Program-made: the position numbers and the translations under genes
In this document: positions 34,338 through 44,280 of the stretch, in pieces
Position numbering within the stretch: the first letter of the stretch is position 1
Layout: each line of letters begins with the position of its first letter
Assembly: GCA_965222935.1 (NCBI GenBank)
Contig: CBDCVA010000002.1
Span: 496,001-560,000, forward strand
Direction: 5' to 3'
DNA: 64,000 nt
DNA from: CBDCVA01 sp965222935 [NCBI: Candidatus Latescibacterota bacterium]
Lineage (GTDB): Bacteria; Latescibacterota; CBDCVA01
Notes under the pieces: model-generated
The model's database searches: none
What the model saw: only the letters and a program-made list of their open reading frames with translations
What the model was told of the DNA's origin: nothing

Positions 34338-35606
34338 ATGCGCGTTAAGCTCGATTACGGCCGCGAGGGCCTGTGGGCGGAGCTTCCGGAGCGACAGGTG
34401 GTGGGTATCCTCGAGCAGCGGCCCCGCCCGCCCCTCGTCGATCCCGAGGCCACCGTGCGGGACGCGCTCGCCATGCCCACTGAGGCACTACCTCTCACCG
34501 AACTCGCCCGCGGTAAACGCTCCGCTTGCATCGTGGTCAGCGACCTCACCCGACCCGTGCCCAACCGCATCCTGTTGCCCGCCATCCTAGAAGCGCTCGG
34601 AGAGGGCGGCTTGTCTCCCCAAGCGGTCACGATCCTCGTCGCGACGGGTCTGCATCGGCCGATGACCGACGCCGAACTCGCGGAGATGCTAGGTTCCGAT
34701 GTCATGGGCGCAGTGCGCGTCGTGAACCACGATGGCCGCGACCGGGAGGCTCATCACCATCTGGGGACGACCGACCGCGGTACGCCCATCTGGATGGACG
34801 CGACCTACTGCGACGCGGAGCTCCGCGTCGTCACAGGTCTGATCGAACCGCACCTGATGGCCGGCTACTCGGGAGGACGCAAGGTCGTAGCGATCGGCCT
34901 AGCGCACCGGGATACAATCGGGGTGCTTCATTCGCCGGTCTTCCTCGAAGCGCCTACCGCGACCGAGGGCGTCATGGCAGGCAACCCGCTCCACGAGGAG
35001 CTGGTGACCATCGCGCAGCGCGTCGGCGTGGATTTCCTGGTCAACGTCACAGTGGACCGCAGCCGGCGCATCACTAGCATTAATGCGGGCGACCTCGTCG
35101 GGGCGCACGAGGCGGGCGTGGCAGAGCTCGAGGCGCAGGTGACCGCACACCTGCCCGCGCCCGCCGACGTGGTCATTACGACGAGCGCGGGTTATCCGCT
35201 GGACCTGACGTTCTATCAGGCCGTCAAAGGGCTCACGGCGGCGTTGCCGGTCGTGCGCGAGGGCGGCACCATCGTTCTGGCAGCCCAATGCGCCGAGGGG
35301 ATCGGGGGAAGCGAGTTCACCGAACGGCTGCGCGCCTGCCCTTCGCCGGCCGCGTTCGAGGCCGAGATGGCCGATCCCACCCGCTTCACAATCGACCAGT
35401 GGCAGATCGAGGAGTTGTGCAAGGTGCTGCGGGTGGCCCGAGTACGGCTCGTGGCCGATGGCCTGGCCGCTGGCGGGGACGATATCTTTGTCGAGCAGGC
35501 GGAATCCATCGAGACGGCGGTCGCTGATGCTGGCGCGGAGGCTTCGATCGCCGTGATCCCTGAGGGACCCTACGTGCTCCCCAGGGTCGGGCGACCCGCC
35601 GTCTGA
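34338..35606 (+). CDS. LarA-like nickel-pincer racemase family
   Basis: 422 aa. LarA family (DUF2088 plus C-terminal domain), 2-hydroxyacid racemases that use a nickel pincer cofactor tethered to lysine. The family motif PHLMAGYSGGRK with the tethering lysine is intact. Nearby signs are VVSDLTRPVPNRILLP, VATGLHRPMTD and the histidine pair region VVNHDGRDREAHHHLG. The ATG at 34338 has better spacing from GGAG than the one at 34329. The cofactor genes larB, larC and larE are not in the window, so the exact substrate is open. Confidence 0.9.
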   Translation: MRVKLDYGREGLWAELPERQVVGILEQRPRPPLVDPEATVRDALAMPTEALPLTELARGKRSACIVVSDLTRPVPNRILLPAILEALGEGGLSPQAVTILVATGLHRPMTDAELAEMLGSDVMGAVRVVNHDGRDREAHHHLGTTDRGTPIWMDATYCDAELRVVTGLIEPHLMAGYSGGRKVVAIGLAHRDTIGVLHSPVFLEAPTATEGVMAGNPLHEELVTIAQRVGVDFLVNVTVDRSRRITSINAGDLVGAHEAGVAELEAQVTAHLPAPADVVITTSAGYPLDLTFYQAVKGLTAALPVVREGGTIVLAAQCAEGIGGSEFTERLRACPSPAAFEAEMADPTRFTIDQWQIEELCKVLRVARVRLVADGLAAGGDDIFVEQAESIETAVADAGAEASIAVIPEGPYVLPRVGRPAV

Positions 35607-35631
35607 CGGATGGAAAGCCGATGCAGCTTCC

Positions 35632-36171
35632 TTACTCAGGCGCCCACTTGATGGTACAGCCGACCGGCGCCGTCTCGGGTCTTGGCACCGCATCCCCAGC
35701 GAGGACAGCCTCGATGGCGCCACGGAGGTAGTGGGCGGTCACGGCTTCGAGGCTCTCATGGTTGTCGTCCACGGCGCCGTGATAACGCAGCTTGCGCTCG
35801 CCGTCGAAAAGGAAGACCTCGGGCGTGCGTTCGGCGCCGTAGCCCCTGGCAATCTCCTGACTCTCGTCGTAAAGATAGGGAAAATTGAAGCCCCGCTCCC
35901 GGGCGTGGGCCTTCATCTCTTCGAAGCCGTCTTCGGGCGCGACACGGATGTCATTCGAGCTGATCATGACGAGCGCCGCGCCCCGCGGTCCATATTGCTC
36001 CTCGAGCTCGACCAAGCGCCCCTCCCACGCCTGCGCGTAGGGGCAATGGTTGCAGCTGAAAATGACCGCTAGCGCCGGCTTGGCGGCGAAATCCTCCGCC
36101 GCGTGATCCGACCCGTCCACCCCTGGGAGAGTGAACTCGATGATGGGGTCGCCAAGCTTAAGACTGGCCAT
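35632..36171 (-). CDS. Thioredoxin-fold peroxiredoxin-like protein
   Basis: 179 aa. AhpC/TSA or Redoxin-type fold with active site SCNHCPYAQAWEGRL (CxxC). Further signs are ISSNDIRVAPEDGFEEMK and the cis-proline region ERTPEVFLFDGERKLRYHGAVDD. This matches the cytoplasmic thioredoxin-like group often annotated as thiol-disulfide isomerase. Convergent with larA. It may repair disulfides or reduce peroxides. Confidence 0.92.
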   Translation of the reverse strand: MASLKLGDPIIEFTLPGVDGSDHAAEDFAAKPALAVIFSCNHCPYAQAWEGRLVELEEQYGPRGAALVMISSNDIRVAPEDGFEEMKAHARERGFNFPYLYDESQEIARGYGAERTPEVFLFDGERKLRYHGAVDDNHESLEAVTAHYLRGAIEAVLAGDAVPRPETAPVGCTIKWAPE

Positions 36172-36303
36172 CGCTCTCTCCTTCCTGAACGCTCATCTCC
36201 GGTACATTGATTTCGATACCCTTGGGGTCCGCTTGGGAAGTTAAGCCTCGCTATCGCTATCCACAAAATCGCTGAAGGCAGCCGGGCACCTAGAACCGAG
36301 CGT

Positions 36304-36714
36304 CTACGCCGGGCCCTCTTCCCCCGGCTCGGGGGGCTTGTCTCCCATGCAGCGCGCGTATGGCTGGATGATGCGGTCAACGTCGGCAGAGGCGTAGACC
36401 CAGAGGATCGTCATCTTTGCGGTCCTACTGGCGTTGACGAAGCGGTGGGGCACGCCGGTGGGAACGTGCGAGGTGTCGTAGGGCTTCACCAGCGACCGAG
36501 CCCCCGCCACGTCCACGTAAGCCTCGCCCTCCAGGACCGTGATGGATTCCTCGCAGTTGTGGGTGTGGCACGGCAGGTACGCGCCCGGTTCGAAGGTGGC
36601 CAAGCCGACGCTGATCGTCTCGGTGCCCATTTCCTTCACGGCCAGATTACGAAAGTTCACGCCACGATCCAACTCGTAGACCGGAGCCTCGGCGCTACGC
36701 GTGATGGCTGCCAC
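36304..36714 (-). CDS. Cupin-domain protein
   Basis: 136 aa from the GTG at 36714, chosen because GGAGAGGGGG lies six bases upstream; a TTG at 36738 would overlap that site. Single cupin barrel: motif 1 is LPCHTHNCEESITVLEGEAYV (metal His and Glu), motif 2 is SHVPTGVPHRFVN. Such small cupins bind a metal and often a carboxylate or sugar. A C-terminal IQPYARCMG tail follows. Substrate unknown. Confidence 0.88.
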   Translation of the reverse strand: MAAITRSAEAPVYELDRGVNFRNLAVKEMGTETISVGLATFEPGAYLPCHTHNCEESITVLEGEAYVDVAGARSLVKPYDTSHVPTGVPHRFVNASRTAKMTILWVYASADVDRIIQPYARCMGDKPPEPGEEGPA

Positions 36715-36739
36715 AACTTTCCCCCTCTCCGTACTCAAC

Positions 36740-37210
36740 CGCAGACGCCCGGATGTCTCAGTTCACCGAAAAGTAAGCTCGACCCGGGCTGGAGACAAGC
36801 GCCACGCAGGCGAGGGCGAGTTTTGCTTAGCCGTCGAGGACGGCCACAGCACGGACGAGGCTGCCGCCGCCGCGAGGCCACAAACCCTCTTGACTCGCCG
36901 CGACCCGTATGGCCACCAGCAGATGTTCTCTTGCCGGGATGCATCCGCTGTCAAACGGGTTGACATCCGGGGGGTTGCAACGTAGGATTGCGCACGGCTT
37001 TTGCCCTTGCCCAGCGTGAGCAGCGATCCGATCAGCATAAGGGATCGCCAGAGATCCGGGCGTCGAGCTCCCGAAGCCACTCGCAAGGATGCGCAAGCGG
37101 ATCCCGCCGTCGTGAGGAGGCGGACGTGGCTAAACCCTTGAGGGCCGCATTCGCCGAGGGTCAACCTGGCGATAGAGTCCTGAGGCCTACCTGAGAGAAA
37201 ACGACCCACT
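36740..37210. other. Gene-free stretch, nothing recognised
   Basis: About 470 bases between the cupin gene and the phosphofructokinase gene. Frames on both strands lack recognisable motifs or good ribosome sites. It should hold the two divergent promoters; none stood out. Confidence 0.45.
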
Positions 37211-39304
37211 GTGCGCGTTGGCATTCTGACCTCCGGCGGTGACGCGCCGGGCATGAACGCCTCGATCCGCGCCGTCATCCGCGCGGCCGAGCGACGGGAC
37301 TGGGAAGTCTTCGGCATCCACGACGGCTTCCACGGTCTGCTCCACGGCGTCCCCCAGCGTGTGGACTGGACGAGCCCCGTCTGGAGCCTGCGAGAGGGGG
37401 GTACGTTTCTCCGTTCGGCGCGCTCCGCCGAGTTCGTGGCGAATGCTGAGCTTCGCCGGGAGGCAGTCCGACGCCTGCGCGAGGATACGGGTCTGGACGC
37501 GCTCATCGTCATCGGCGGTGACGGGAGCATGTCGGGGGCTCTGGAGATCTCCCGGTTGGGGTTACGGACGATCGGCATCCCCGGCTCCATCGACAACGAC
37601 ATCGCCGGGACGGACATGTCCATCGGGGTAGACACGGCACTCAACACGATCGTGGACGCCGTGGACCGGCTACGCGACACGATCTTCAGCCATAGCCGGG
37701 TGGCGGTCGTGGAAGTCATGGGGCGCCAGACGGGCTATCTGGCGACAATGGCCGCTCTCGCTTGCGGCGCCGATAAGGTGTTCGTGCCCGAACAGATGCC
37801 GGGCGCTCCGCAGGTGACCCACGAGGAGTTGGGCGCGACGATCGAGCTCCTCGCGCAGCGCTACGAATCCCCCTATGACCGGCGGGGAGCGATCCTCGTC
37901 GTCGCGGAAGGCGCCAGCCACACGAGCAAATACATCGAAGAGACCTTCCAGCAGAGTGAGCGTTACCACCGCGAAGCGCGCGCGACGATTCTTGGGCACC
38001 TTCAACGCGGCGGGGCGCCCTCGGCCTTCGATCGGCTCTTGGGCTTTCGATTCGGCGTCCACGCGGTCGAGGCGCTCGCTGAGGGCGTCGAGGGCCAGAT
38101 GGTCGGCCTCTCGGGTGGCTCGCTCGTGCTCAACCCGCTGGAAGCTGTGCTCGAGGGGTCCAGAGAGATCCGGCGAGGGATCCCGTCACCCAACCTTCAG
38201 GATTCCTACGAACTGTGCCGTCGCTTGGTCGAGCCGCCGCCGATGCCCGGCGTGGGCAAGGTCGCCATCCTGACCAGCGGCCTGAATGTGCCGGGGATGA
38301 ACGTGGCCATCCGGGCGTTCGTGCGCGAGATCCTGCAGCGTCGGCTGGTACCTGTCGGCGTGCGGAGCGGCTTCCAGGGGCTGTCAGCAGCCGAAGGGCT
38401 ACACGATCTGATCTGGCAGGACGTCTCGATGGAGAAGGCCCTGCGATCGGGTGGGTCGCTACTCGGCACGAGCGAACCTCGTGACTTGCCGTCGCTCGGC
38501 ACCATGGCGGCCACGCTGAAAGGAGCTCAGGTACGGGGTCTTGTGGTCATCGGCGATTCACCCGGCTTGAAGGTCGCTCACGATCTCTATAACCACATGG
38601 CTGGTCGGCTGCCGGTGGCGTTTATCCCGGCGGCGATCACAGGTCAGGTAGGAAGCGCCGCGTTCAGTATCGGTTTCGACACCGCGCTCAACACGCTGGT
38701 CGAGTTCATCGACCGCGCCGTGGACTACGGGAACGCGGTGGGACGCCCTCTGGTCACCCAACTCGTGGAGCCGGGCTGCGACCTCCTGGCCCTGGCGTGC
38801 GGGTTGGTCGGCGGGGCGGAACTGGCCTTCACCGACCAGGAGTGCCCGGACGTGGCGAAGGCGATGGAGAGGCTCCGCTACGCCGTGGCTAGCGGCATCC
38901 GTAGCCCGTACGCGATCATCATCACATCGAAGGCGCGCGAGGGCGACATCGAGGCCATCCGCGAGGCATCGAAGCAGGGCCTGGGCCTTGACGTAGTCAT
39001 CGACTCACCGGGCTACGTGATGCGCGGGGGACGCCCTTCGGCCTTCGACCGCATTCTCGCCACCAAGCTGGGCACCGAGGCCGCGCGCGTCATGCATGAC
39101 GCCGTGGGCCGGGGCCAGCGCGCAATGGCGCTGATTTCCCTCGAGGGGAAGCGTATCGGTTCACGCGACTATCTCGGTTCGGAGGCCGAAGATGCACAAC
39201 GGGCCAAGGTCCGCGCGGAACTGGCTCGCTGCTTCGACCTCACCGCGCTACCCGCACCCAACATCATCGAGCGGTGGCAGCAGCGCCGGCGGGCGCCGAC
39301 CTAA
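37211..39304 (+). CDS. Tandem-domain 6-phosphofructokinase
   Basis: 697 aa, about twice the bacterial norm: two PfkA domains in one chain. The first (residues 1 to about 345) keeps GILTSGGDAPGMNA, the nucleotide motif GGDGS, the catalytic GIPGSIDNDIAGTD and MGRQTGYLA, and HLQRGGAPSAFDR. Gly after GGD and PG before the IDND box point to ATP rather than pyrophosphate. The second half has AILTSGLNVPGMNVAI and GGRPSAFDRILA, but GDS replaces GGD and AAITGQVGSAAF replaces the catalytic IDND motif. It is therefore probably regulatory, as in eukaryotic enzymes. GTG start. Confidence 0.93.
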   Translation: MRVGILTSGGDAPGMNASIRAVIRAAERRDWEVFGIHDGFHGLLHGVPQRVDWTSPVWSLREGGTFLRSARSAEFVANAELRREAVRRLREDTGLDALIVIGGDGSMSGALEISRLGLRTIGIPGSIDNDIAGTDMSIGVDTALNTIVDAVDRLRDTIFSHSRVAVVEVMGRQTGYLATMAALACGADKVFVPEQMPGAPQVTHEELGATIELLAQRYESPYDRRGAILVVAEGASHTSKYIEETFQQSERYHREARATILGHLQRGGAPSAFDRLLGFRFGVHAVEALAEGVEGQMVGLSGGSLVLNPLEAVLEGSREIRRGIPSPNLQDSYELCRRLVEPPPMPGVGKVAILTSGLNVPGMNVAIRAFVREILQRRLVPVGVRSGFQGLSAAEGLHDLIWQDVSMEKALRSGGSLLGTSEPRDLPSLGTMAATLKGAQVRGLVVIGDSPGLKVAHDLYNHMAGRLPVAFIPAAITGQVGSAAFSIGFDTALNTLVEFIDRAVDYGNAVGRPLVTQLVEPGCDLLALACGLVGGAELAFTDQECPDVAKAMERLRYAVASGIRSPYAIIITSKAREGDIEAIREASKQGLGLDVVIDSPGYVMRGGRPSAFDRILATKLGTEAARVMHDAVGRGQRAMALISLEGKRIGSRDYLGSEAEDAQRAKVRAELARCFDLTALPAPNIIERWQQRRRAPT

Positions 39305-39405
39305 GCCCTTCGCGCGGAAATAGGGGTCGAGCGGAGCGCCCGATGAGACGTGAACCGATGGGAGAGGAAGCCCGGATTCGCCGGGATGGCTTTACGCTGG
39401 GGATG

Positions 39406-40344
<939 letters not shown>

Positions 40345-40348
40345 CTAC

Positions 40349-40490
40349 CTCTAGTGCTGCATTGACAAGTAGTGCTGCATTGACAAGCCATCGATTGCCC
40401 TGCCCTCAAGAGGGAAGTAGCCCGCGCGGCGATAGAAATCATGCTTGCCGGGTTCTGGAGAGTCGCGCACGGCGGGAGTAGTTTGTCGAT
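40349..40490 (-). pseudogene. C-terminal remnant, acetyltransferase-like
   Basis: A minus-strand frame between rpmA and mdh reads PEPGKHDFYRRAGYFPLEG then RAIDGLSMQH. The DFYRRAGY part resembles the end of GNAT acetyltransferases. No start or earlier domain exists before the rpmA stop, so it would be a short leftover. Weak similarity; it may be chance. Confidence 0.3.
40352..40387. repeat. Perfect 18-bp tandem duplication upstream of mdh
   Basis: The unit TAGTGCTGCATTGACAAG occurs twice without spacer, 40352-40369 and 40370-40387, and ends 14 bases from the mdh start codon. It could be an operator duplication or a replication slip. Confidence 0.8.
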
Positions 40491-40511
40491 CCGAGCCTTC
40501 TCTAGGGATCA

Positions 40512-40778
40512 CTAGGCCGGGACGGCCTGGGGATAGACGCTGACCCGCTTCCGGGTGCGGCTGTCGCGCTCGAACACAACCCGGCCGTCGACGGTCGCGA
40601 AGAGCGTGTCGTCCCTCCCGCGCCGCACGTTCCGTCCCGGGTGCAACCGCGTGCCGCGCTGGCGCACCAGGATGTGGCCCGCGCGTACCGACTGGCCGCC
40701 GAAGCGCTTGACACCAAGCCTCTGCGCCTGTGAGTCGCGCCCATTCCGCGAACTGCCCATGCCCTTCTTATGTGCCAT
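40512..40778 (-). CDS. rpmA: 50S ribosomal protein L27
   Basis: 88 aa. Starts [20 protein letters not shown], the flexible tail that reaches the peptidyl transferase centre, and continues [31 protein letters not shown] and [13 protein letters not shown]. Follows rplU by 23 bases, the universal order. Confidence 0.98.
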   Translation of the reverse strand: MAHKKGMGSSRNGRDSQAQRLGVKRFGGQSVRAGHILVRQRGTRLHPGRNVRRGRDDTLFATVDGRVVFERDSRTRKRVSVYPQAVPA

Positions 40779-40801
40779 AAGTCCAAGACCCTCCTTCGTC
40801 G

Positions 40802-41188
40802 CTAAGGCTCCGCGGGCGCCGCGTCGTCTTCGCCGGCGGCAGCCGCCTCCCCGCCAGGAGAAGGCCGCGCCTCCGCTGGGTGGACGATCTGCTCGACATC
40901 GAGCATCGTGTACGGCTGGCGGTGGCCTCGCAGCCTCCGATAGCCCTTGCGCCGCTTCATCTTGACCACAAGCACCTTCGGCTCACGCCCATGGTCGACG
41001 ACACGAGCGATCACCTTGGCGCCCTGCACCTGAGGCGAGCCTACGAGTGTCTCGGTATCCGTGCGCAATAGACGCACATCATCGATCTCGATGCGCTCCC
41101 CCAGCGCGGCCGCCAGCCGCGGGACAACAGTGCGTTCGTCCACGCTCATCCGGACCTGCTGGCCCGCCACGTTCGCGATCGCATACAT
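40802..41188 (-). CDS. rplU: 50S ribosomal protein L21
   Basis: 128 aa starting [18 protein letters not shown] (ATG at 41188; an ATG four codons earlier is possible). Core [20 protein letters not shown] and [24 protein letters not shown] are typical. A C-terminal acidic Ala/Glu-rich extension of about 25 residues is an addition to the usual 103. Confidence 0.97.
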   Translation of the reverse strand: MYAIANVAGQQVRMSVDERTVVPRLAAALGERIEIDDVRLLRTDTETLVGSPQVQGAKVIARVVDHGREPKVLVVKMKRRKGYRRLRGHRQPYTMLDVEQIVHPAEARPSPGGEAAAAGEDDAAPAEP

Positions 41189-41489
41189 CAGATCAACCAT
41201 CCCATCCGCGTAGAAGCCATTCAGGCATTAATTCGACAAGGCGGATAATATAGTTACGAGTTAAGCGCACCGCAACCGCGCTGCTGGCCCCAAAGCCACG
41301 CGTTGGAGTCACACGCGTCGAATGAGGATGACCTCATCGGGCTTGGCGCGATTGAGAACGACGATGTTCTACGCTGAGGACCCAGTGCCTTCCCCCACCA
41401 CGGGCGGGGACGAAGCGGAGAACGCGTCATGGCGTTCCTCCCCCCTATGCCGCGCAGGCGTGCAGCGACACGCACCGTTTTACCCAGCG

Positions 41490-41678
41490 TCAGCCCAAAA
41501 TCTCGACCGCTTCCTTGATGTCGCTGCCGATGTCCCACAGGTCCTCGAGCCGGGCGCGCAACTGCTCGCGGCGGGCCTCCCACGTATCGGCGGTCATCTC
41601 ATCGCAGATCGCATTCAACTCGTCGATCAGCTCGCGTAAGCGTTCAAGCACGCTGGGCTTTTCTCTTTCCATCTCCAT
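41490..41678 (-). CDS. Small acidic helical protein downstream of mpl
   Basis: 62 aa from the ATG at 41678. Predicted all-helical: VLERLRELIDELNAICDEM, then EARREQLRARLEDLWDIGSD. It follows mpl by 11 bases on the same strand. No family recognised. Likely real because of composition and spacing. The 300 bases further downstream to rplU show no gene. Confidence 0.55.
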   Translation of the reverse strand: MEMEREKPSVLERLRELIDELNAICDEMTADTWEARREQLRARLEDLWDIGSDIKEAVEILG

Positions 41679-41689
41679 GGCTGTTGCCC

Positions 41690-43141
41690 TCAGGGGTTGG
41701 GGTGATGGCCCGGTGCGCTGCGCTCGCACAGAGCGTCAAGTAGCCGCGCCGGAAGGTTGCCGAAGGGGCCGTTGCTCATGACCAGGACGACATCCCCCGC
41801 CTGGGCCACGGCGCTCAGGTGCGCCACGATGGGATCGGGGCCTTCCAGGCACCAGGTGGGCCGCCCCGCCCTACCGAGATCCGCGACCAGCCGGTCGATG
41901 GAAAGGCGACGCTCGGCGGGCACCTTGTGCGGTCGGTGGATGGGCGCAACCACGACGGCATCAGCGCCCGCCAGCGCCCCGGCGAGGTCCTCCTGGAAGA
42001 TGTTCTGCACGGTCGTGTTGCTGCGCGGCTCGAAGATCGCCCAAAGCCGCCTGTCCGGAAACCGTTGACGCACGGCGGTGAGGGTCTCGCGCACCGCCGT
42101 CGGGTGGTGAGCGAAATCGTCCACGACCGCGACGCCTCCCACCTCGCCCACAAGCTCCATCCTGCGATGCACGCCCCCAAACCGTGCCAGCCCCGCAGAG
42201 AGCGCCTCCCACGACGCACCGAGCACGTGGCCGGCCACGAGCGCTCTAGCAGCATTGGCGACGTTGTGCCGACCCCACATGGGAACCTCGAAGCGCCCGA
42301 CCGACGTACCATCGCAGCTCAGCGTGAAGGTGCTCCCCGTGGGACCGCACTCCAGATCGTTCGCACACCACCGAACTCCGGCGCCTTCGCCCACCCATTC
42401 GACGGGTGCCGGCGCGTCCTCCAACACGGCTTCGACCGCCGCGCTCGTCGCGCCCGCTATGATATGCCCATTCCGCGGAACGAGCCCCAGGAGCCTCCGG
42501 AACGCCGTCTGGATTTCGGCAAGCGAGGAGAAAATATCCGCGTGGTCGTACTCAATGTCGCCGATGATGACAACATCCGGCAAATAGTGCAGGAACTTCG
42601 GACCCTTGTCGAAGAAAGCCGTGTCATACTCGTCGCCCTCGACGACGAAGACGGCGCCCTCCCCCGGTCGTGCGCCTTCGCCGAAGTTGAGCGGGGCACC
42701 ACCGATCAGAAACCCCGGCGCCAGACCGGCGGCATCCAGAAGCCACGCCAACAGCGCGGCCGTCGTCGTCTTACCATGGGTGCCCGCAACGACGACCGAA
42801 GTCCGCCCGCGGATGCAGATTTCCTTGACGAGCTCGGGAAGCGAGGCGTAGGGCAGCTTGCACTCCAGGATCGCCTCCACAGCGGGATTACCCCGGGAGA
42901 GCGCGTTGCCAACCACGACGAGGTCCGGCGCATCGTCTAGGAGATGCTGCGGGTCGTAGCCGGTCCGGACGCTCACACCCCGCTTCGCCAGCAAGGTGCT
43001 CATGGGCGGATAGACGCCCTCGTCGGAGCCTGTGACCCGGTAGCCGAGCTCGTGGCACAGCGCCGCTACGTTCGCCATGGCGCTTCCGCAGATGCCCAGA
43101 AAATGAAGGTGAGCACCTCGGCGCAGAGCCAGGGGCAACAT
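41690..43141 (-). CDS. mpl: UDP-MurNAc:L-Ala-gamma-D-Glu-meso-DAP ligase Mpl
   Basis: 483 aa. Mur-ligase that reattaches recovered murein tripeptide to UDP-MurNAc in peptidoglycan recycling. Start HLHFLGICGSAMANVAALCHE, ATP loop VVVAGTHGKTTTAALLAW, VVEGDEYDTAFFDKGPKF (an Mpl hallmark), the YDHADIF box and the C-terminal VVDDFAHHPTAVRETL and FEPRSNTT. Ortholog of the Gram-negative enzyme. Confidence 0.97.
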   Translation of the reverse strand: MLPLALRRGAHLHFLGICGSAMANVAALCHELGYRVTGSDEGVYPPMSTLLAKRGVSVRTGYDPQHLLDDAPDLVVVGNALSRGNPAVEAILECKLPYASLPELVKEICIRGRTSVVVAGTHGKTTTAALLAWLLDAAGLAPGFLIGGAPLNFGEGARPGEGAVFVVEGDEYDTAFFDKGPKFLHYLPDVVIIGDIEYDHADIFSSLAEIQTAFRRLLGLVPRNGHIIAGATSAAVEAVLEDAPAPVEWVGEGAGVRWCANDLECGPTGSTFTLSCDGTSVGRFEVPMWGRHNVANAARALVAGHVLGASWEALSAGLARFGGVHRRMELVGEVGGVAVVDDFAHHPTAVRETLTAVRQRFPDRRLWAIFEPRSNTTVQNIFQEDLAGALAGADAVVVAPIHRPHKVPAERRLSIDRLVADLGRAGRPTWCLEGPDPIVAHLSAVAQAGDVVLVMSNGPFGNLPARLLDALCERSAPGHHPNP

Positions 43142-43243
43142 CGCAGTCTGCTACCTGGTGGGGAAAGGGTCGCCCAGCGGCTTCGAAGGTATGCCGGCGC
43201 TAGGGCCAAACGCCCGGATGCATCGTTAACCTAGCCGGAGGGC

Positions 43244-43945
43244 TCAACGCGCGTCGCTTCCAAAGAGAGCTTTGATCTTCGCCCAGGCGATTGCTTCCAC
43301 AGCGATTGCGTCCGTCCCCGGCGGCAGGCCGAGGCCGGGCGTCTCTTGATCGAACCAGTCACCGGCGGCGTCGCCATCGCCATCATAGGCAATGGAGTGG
43401 CCTTCGGGAACGGACGGGACGAAGTCACCGCTCGTCCAGATGCCGGCGCTGACGGCGACGCTCTCGCGCCCGATGCCATTCCCGCCCCACTGGACGAAAT
43501 CAACCATCTGGGTGGGGTCGGTGAAGCTGCCGCTCATGTATAACCCAAGGTCGCTCTCGAGCGACAAAGCCCTAAAGCTGGCTCCTGTGTAGATGTCAGT
43601 CCCGGTGTCCTCGCCCGCCTCGTCGATGTGGACGATGATCACCTCTCCCGTCGGAATAGTGACACCCGCCGGAAACCCAAAGTAACTGAAGCTGGCGCAG
43701 AGCTGATAGCCGCCAATATCGGCCATAGCATCGCCAAAGTTCCACAGCTCGATGCGCTGCTGCCCTCTGTCGTCACCGTCGGGGTCGTAGAGGACCTCGC
43801 TGATGGCCACCGAGGCCGCCTCTTGTTGGGCCGTGGAATTTTCCCCAGAGCTCTCGTCGCCACCATAGGGTTGGGCTTTTGCACGCAGCCCTATCATCAG
43901 GGCAAACACCACCAAGCCCCCGAAGAGCGTTAACCTCAGTCTCAC
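43244..43945 (-). CDS. Secreted lamin-tail-domain protein
   Basis: 233 aa. Signal peptide MRLRLTLFGGLVVFALMIGLRAKA, an acidic linker, then a lamin tail-like immunoglobulin fold: VAISEVLYDPDGDDRGQQ, IELWNFGDAMADIGGYQLC, VQWGGNG and GHSIAYDGDGDAAGDWF. LTD domains occur in secreted or surface proteins and often bind partners or mineral or sugar surfaces. Function unknown. Confidence 0.82.
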   Translation of the reverse strand: MRLRLTLFGGLVVFALMIGLRAKAQPYGGDESSGENSTAQQEAASVAISEVLYDPDGDDRGQQRIELWNFGDAMADIGGYQLCASFSYFGFPAGVTIPTGEVIIVHIDEAGEDTGTDIYTGASFRALSLESDLGLYMSGSFTDPTQMVDFVQWGGNGIGRESVAVSAGIWTSGDFVPSVPEGHSIAYDGDGDAAGDWFDQETPGLGLPPGTDAIAVEAIAWAKIKALFGSDAR

Positions 43946-44280
43946 GTGATGAACCCCCTCTCAAGGCTGCACATGCACTCTACTTGTGGTAAGGGCCCGT
44001 AACGCGTTGGTTCCGAGCGACTTCGGCCATGGGCGGCGAGGAACGCGGCCACCATCAGCCGGCGCGGGGGTTTCCGCTGCCTGGACATGCCATCATTACC
44101 TTCCACGCCGCCCCTCGTCAGAAGCTCCCAGAACTTCCCTCGAAGGGACAACCGCCACGTAGAATAGTGCATCGCCACCGTGATGCGGTAGTCCGATGTC
44201 CACGCCCCACACGTTGACGTCTCTCCGAAACGCGAGTACTTTGAGGCTGAGACCCTCTTTCTATGGAGCGCTGAGTTCCC

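Noticed and set aside
36763-37719. 318-residue minus-strand frame over the PFK start
   Set aside because: Shadow of the PFK gene; low-complexity Arg/Ser-rich translation.
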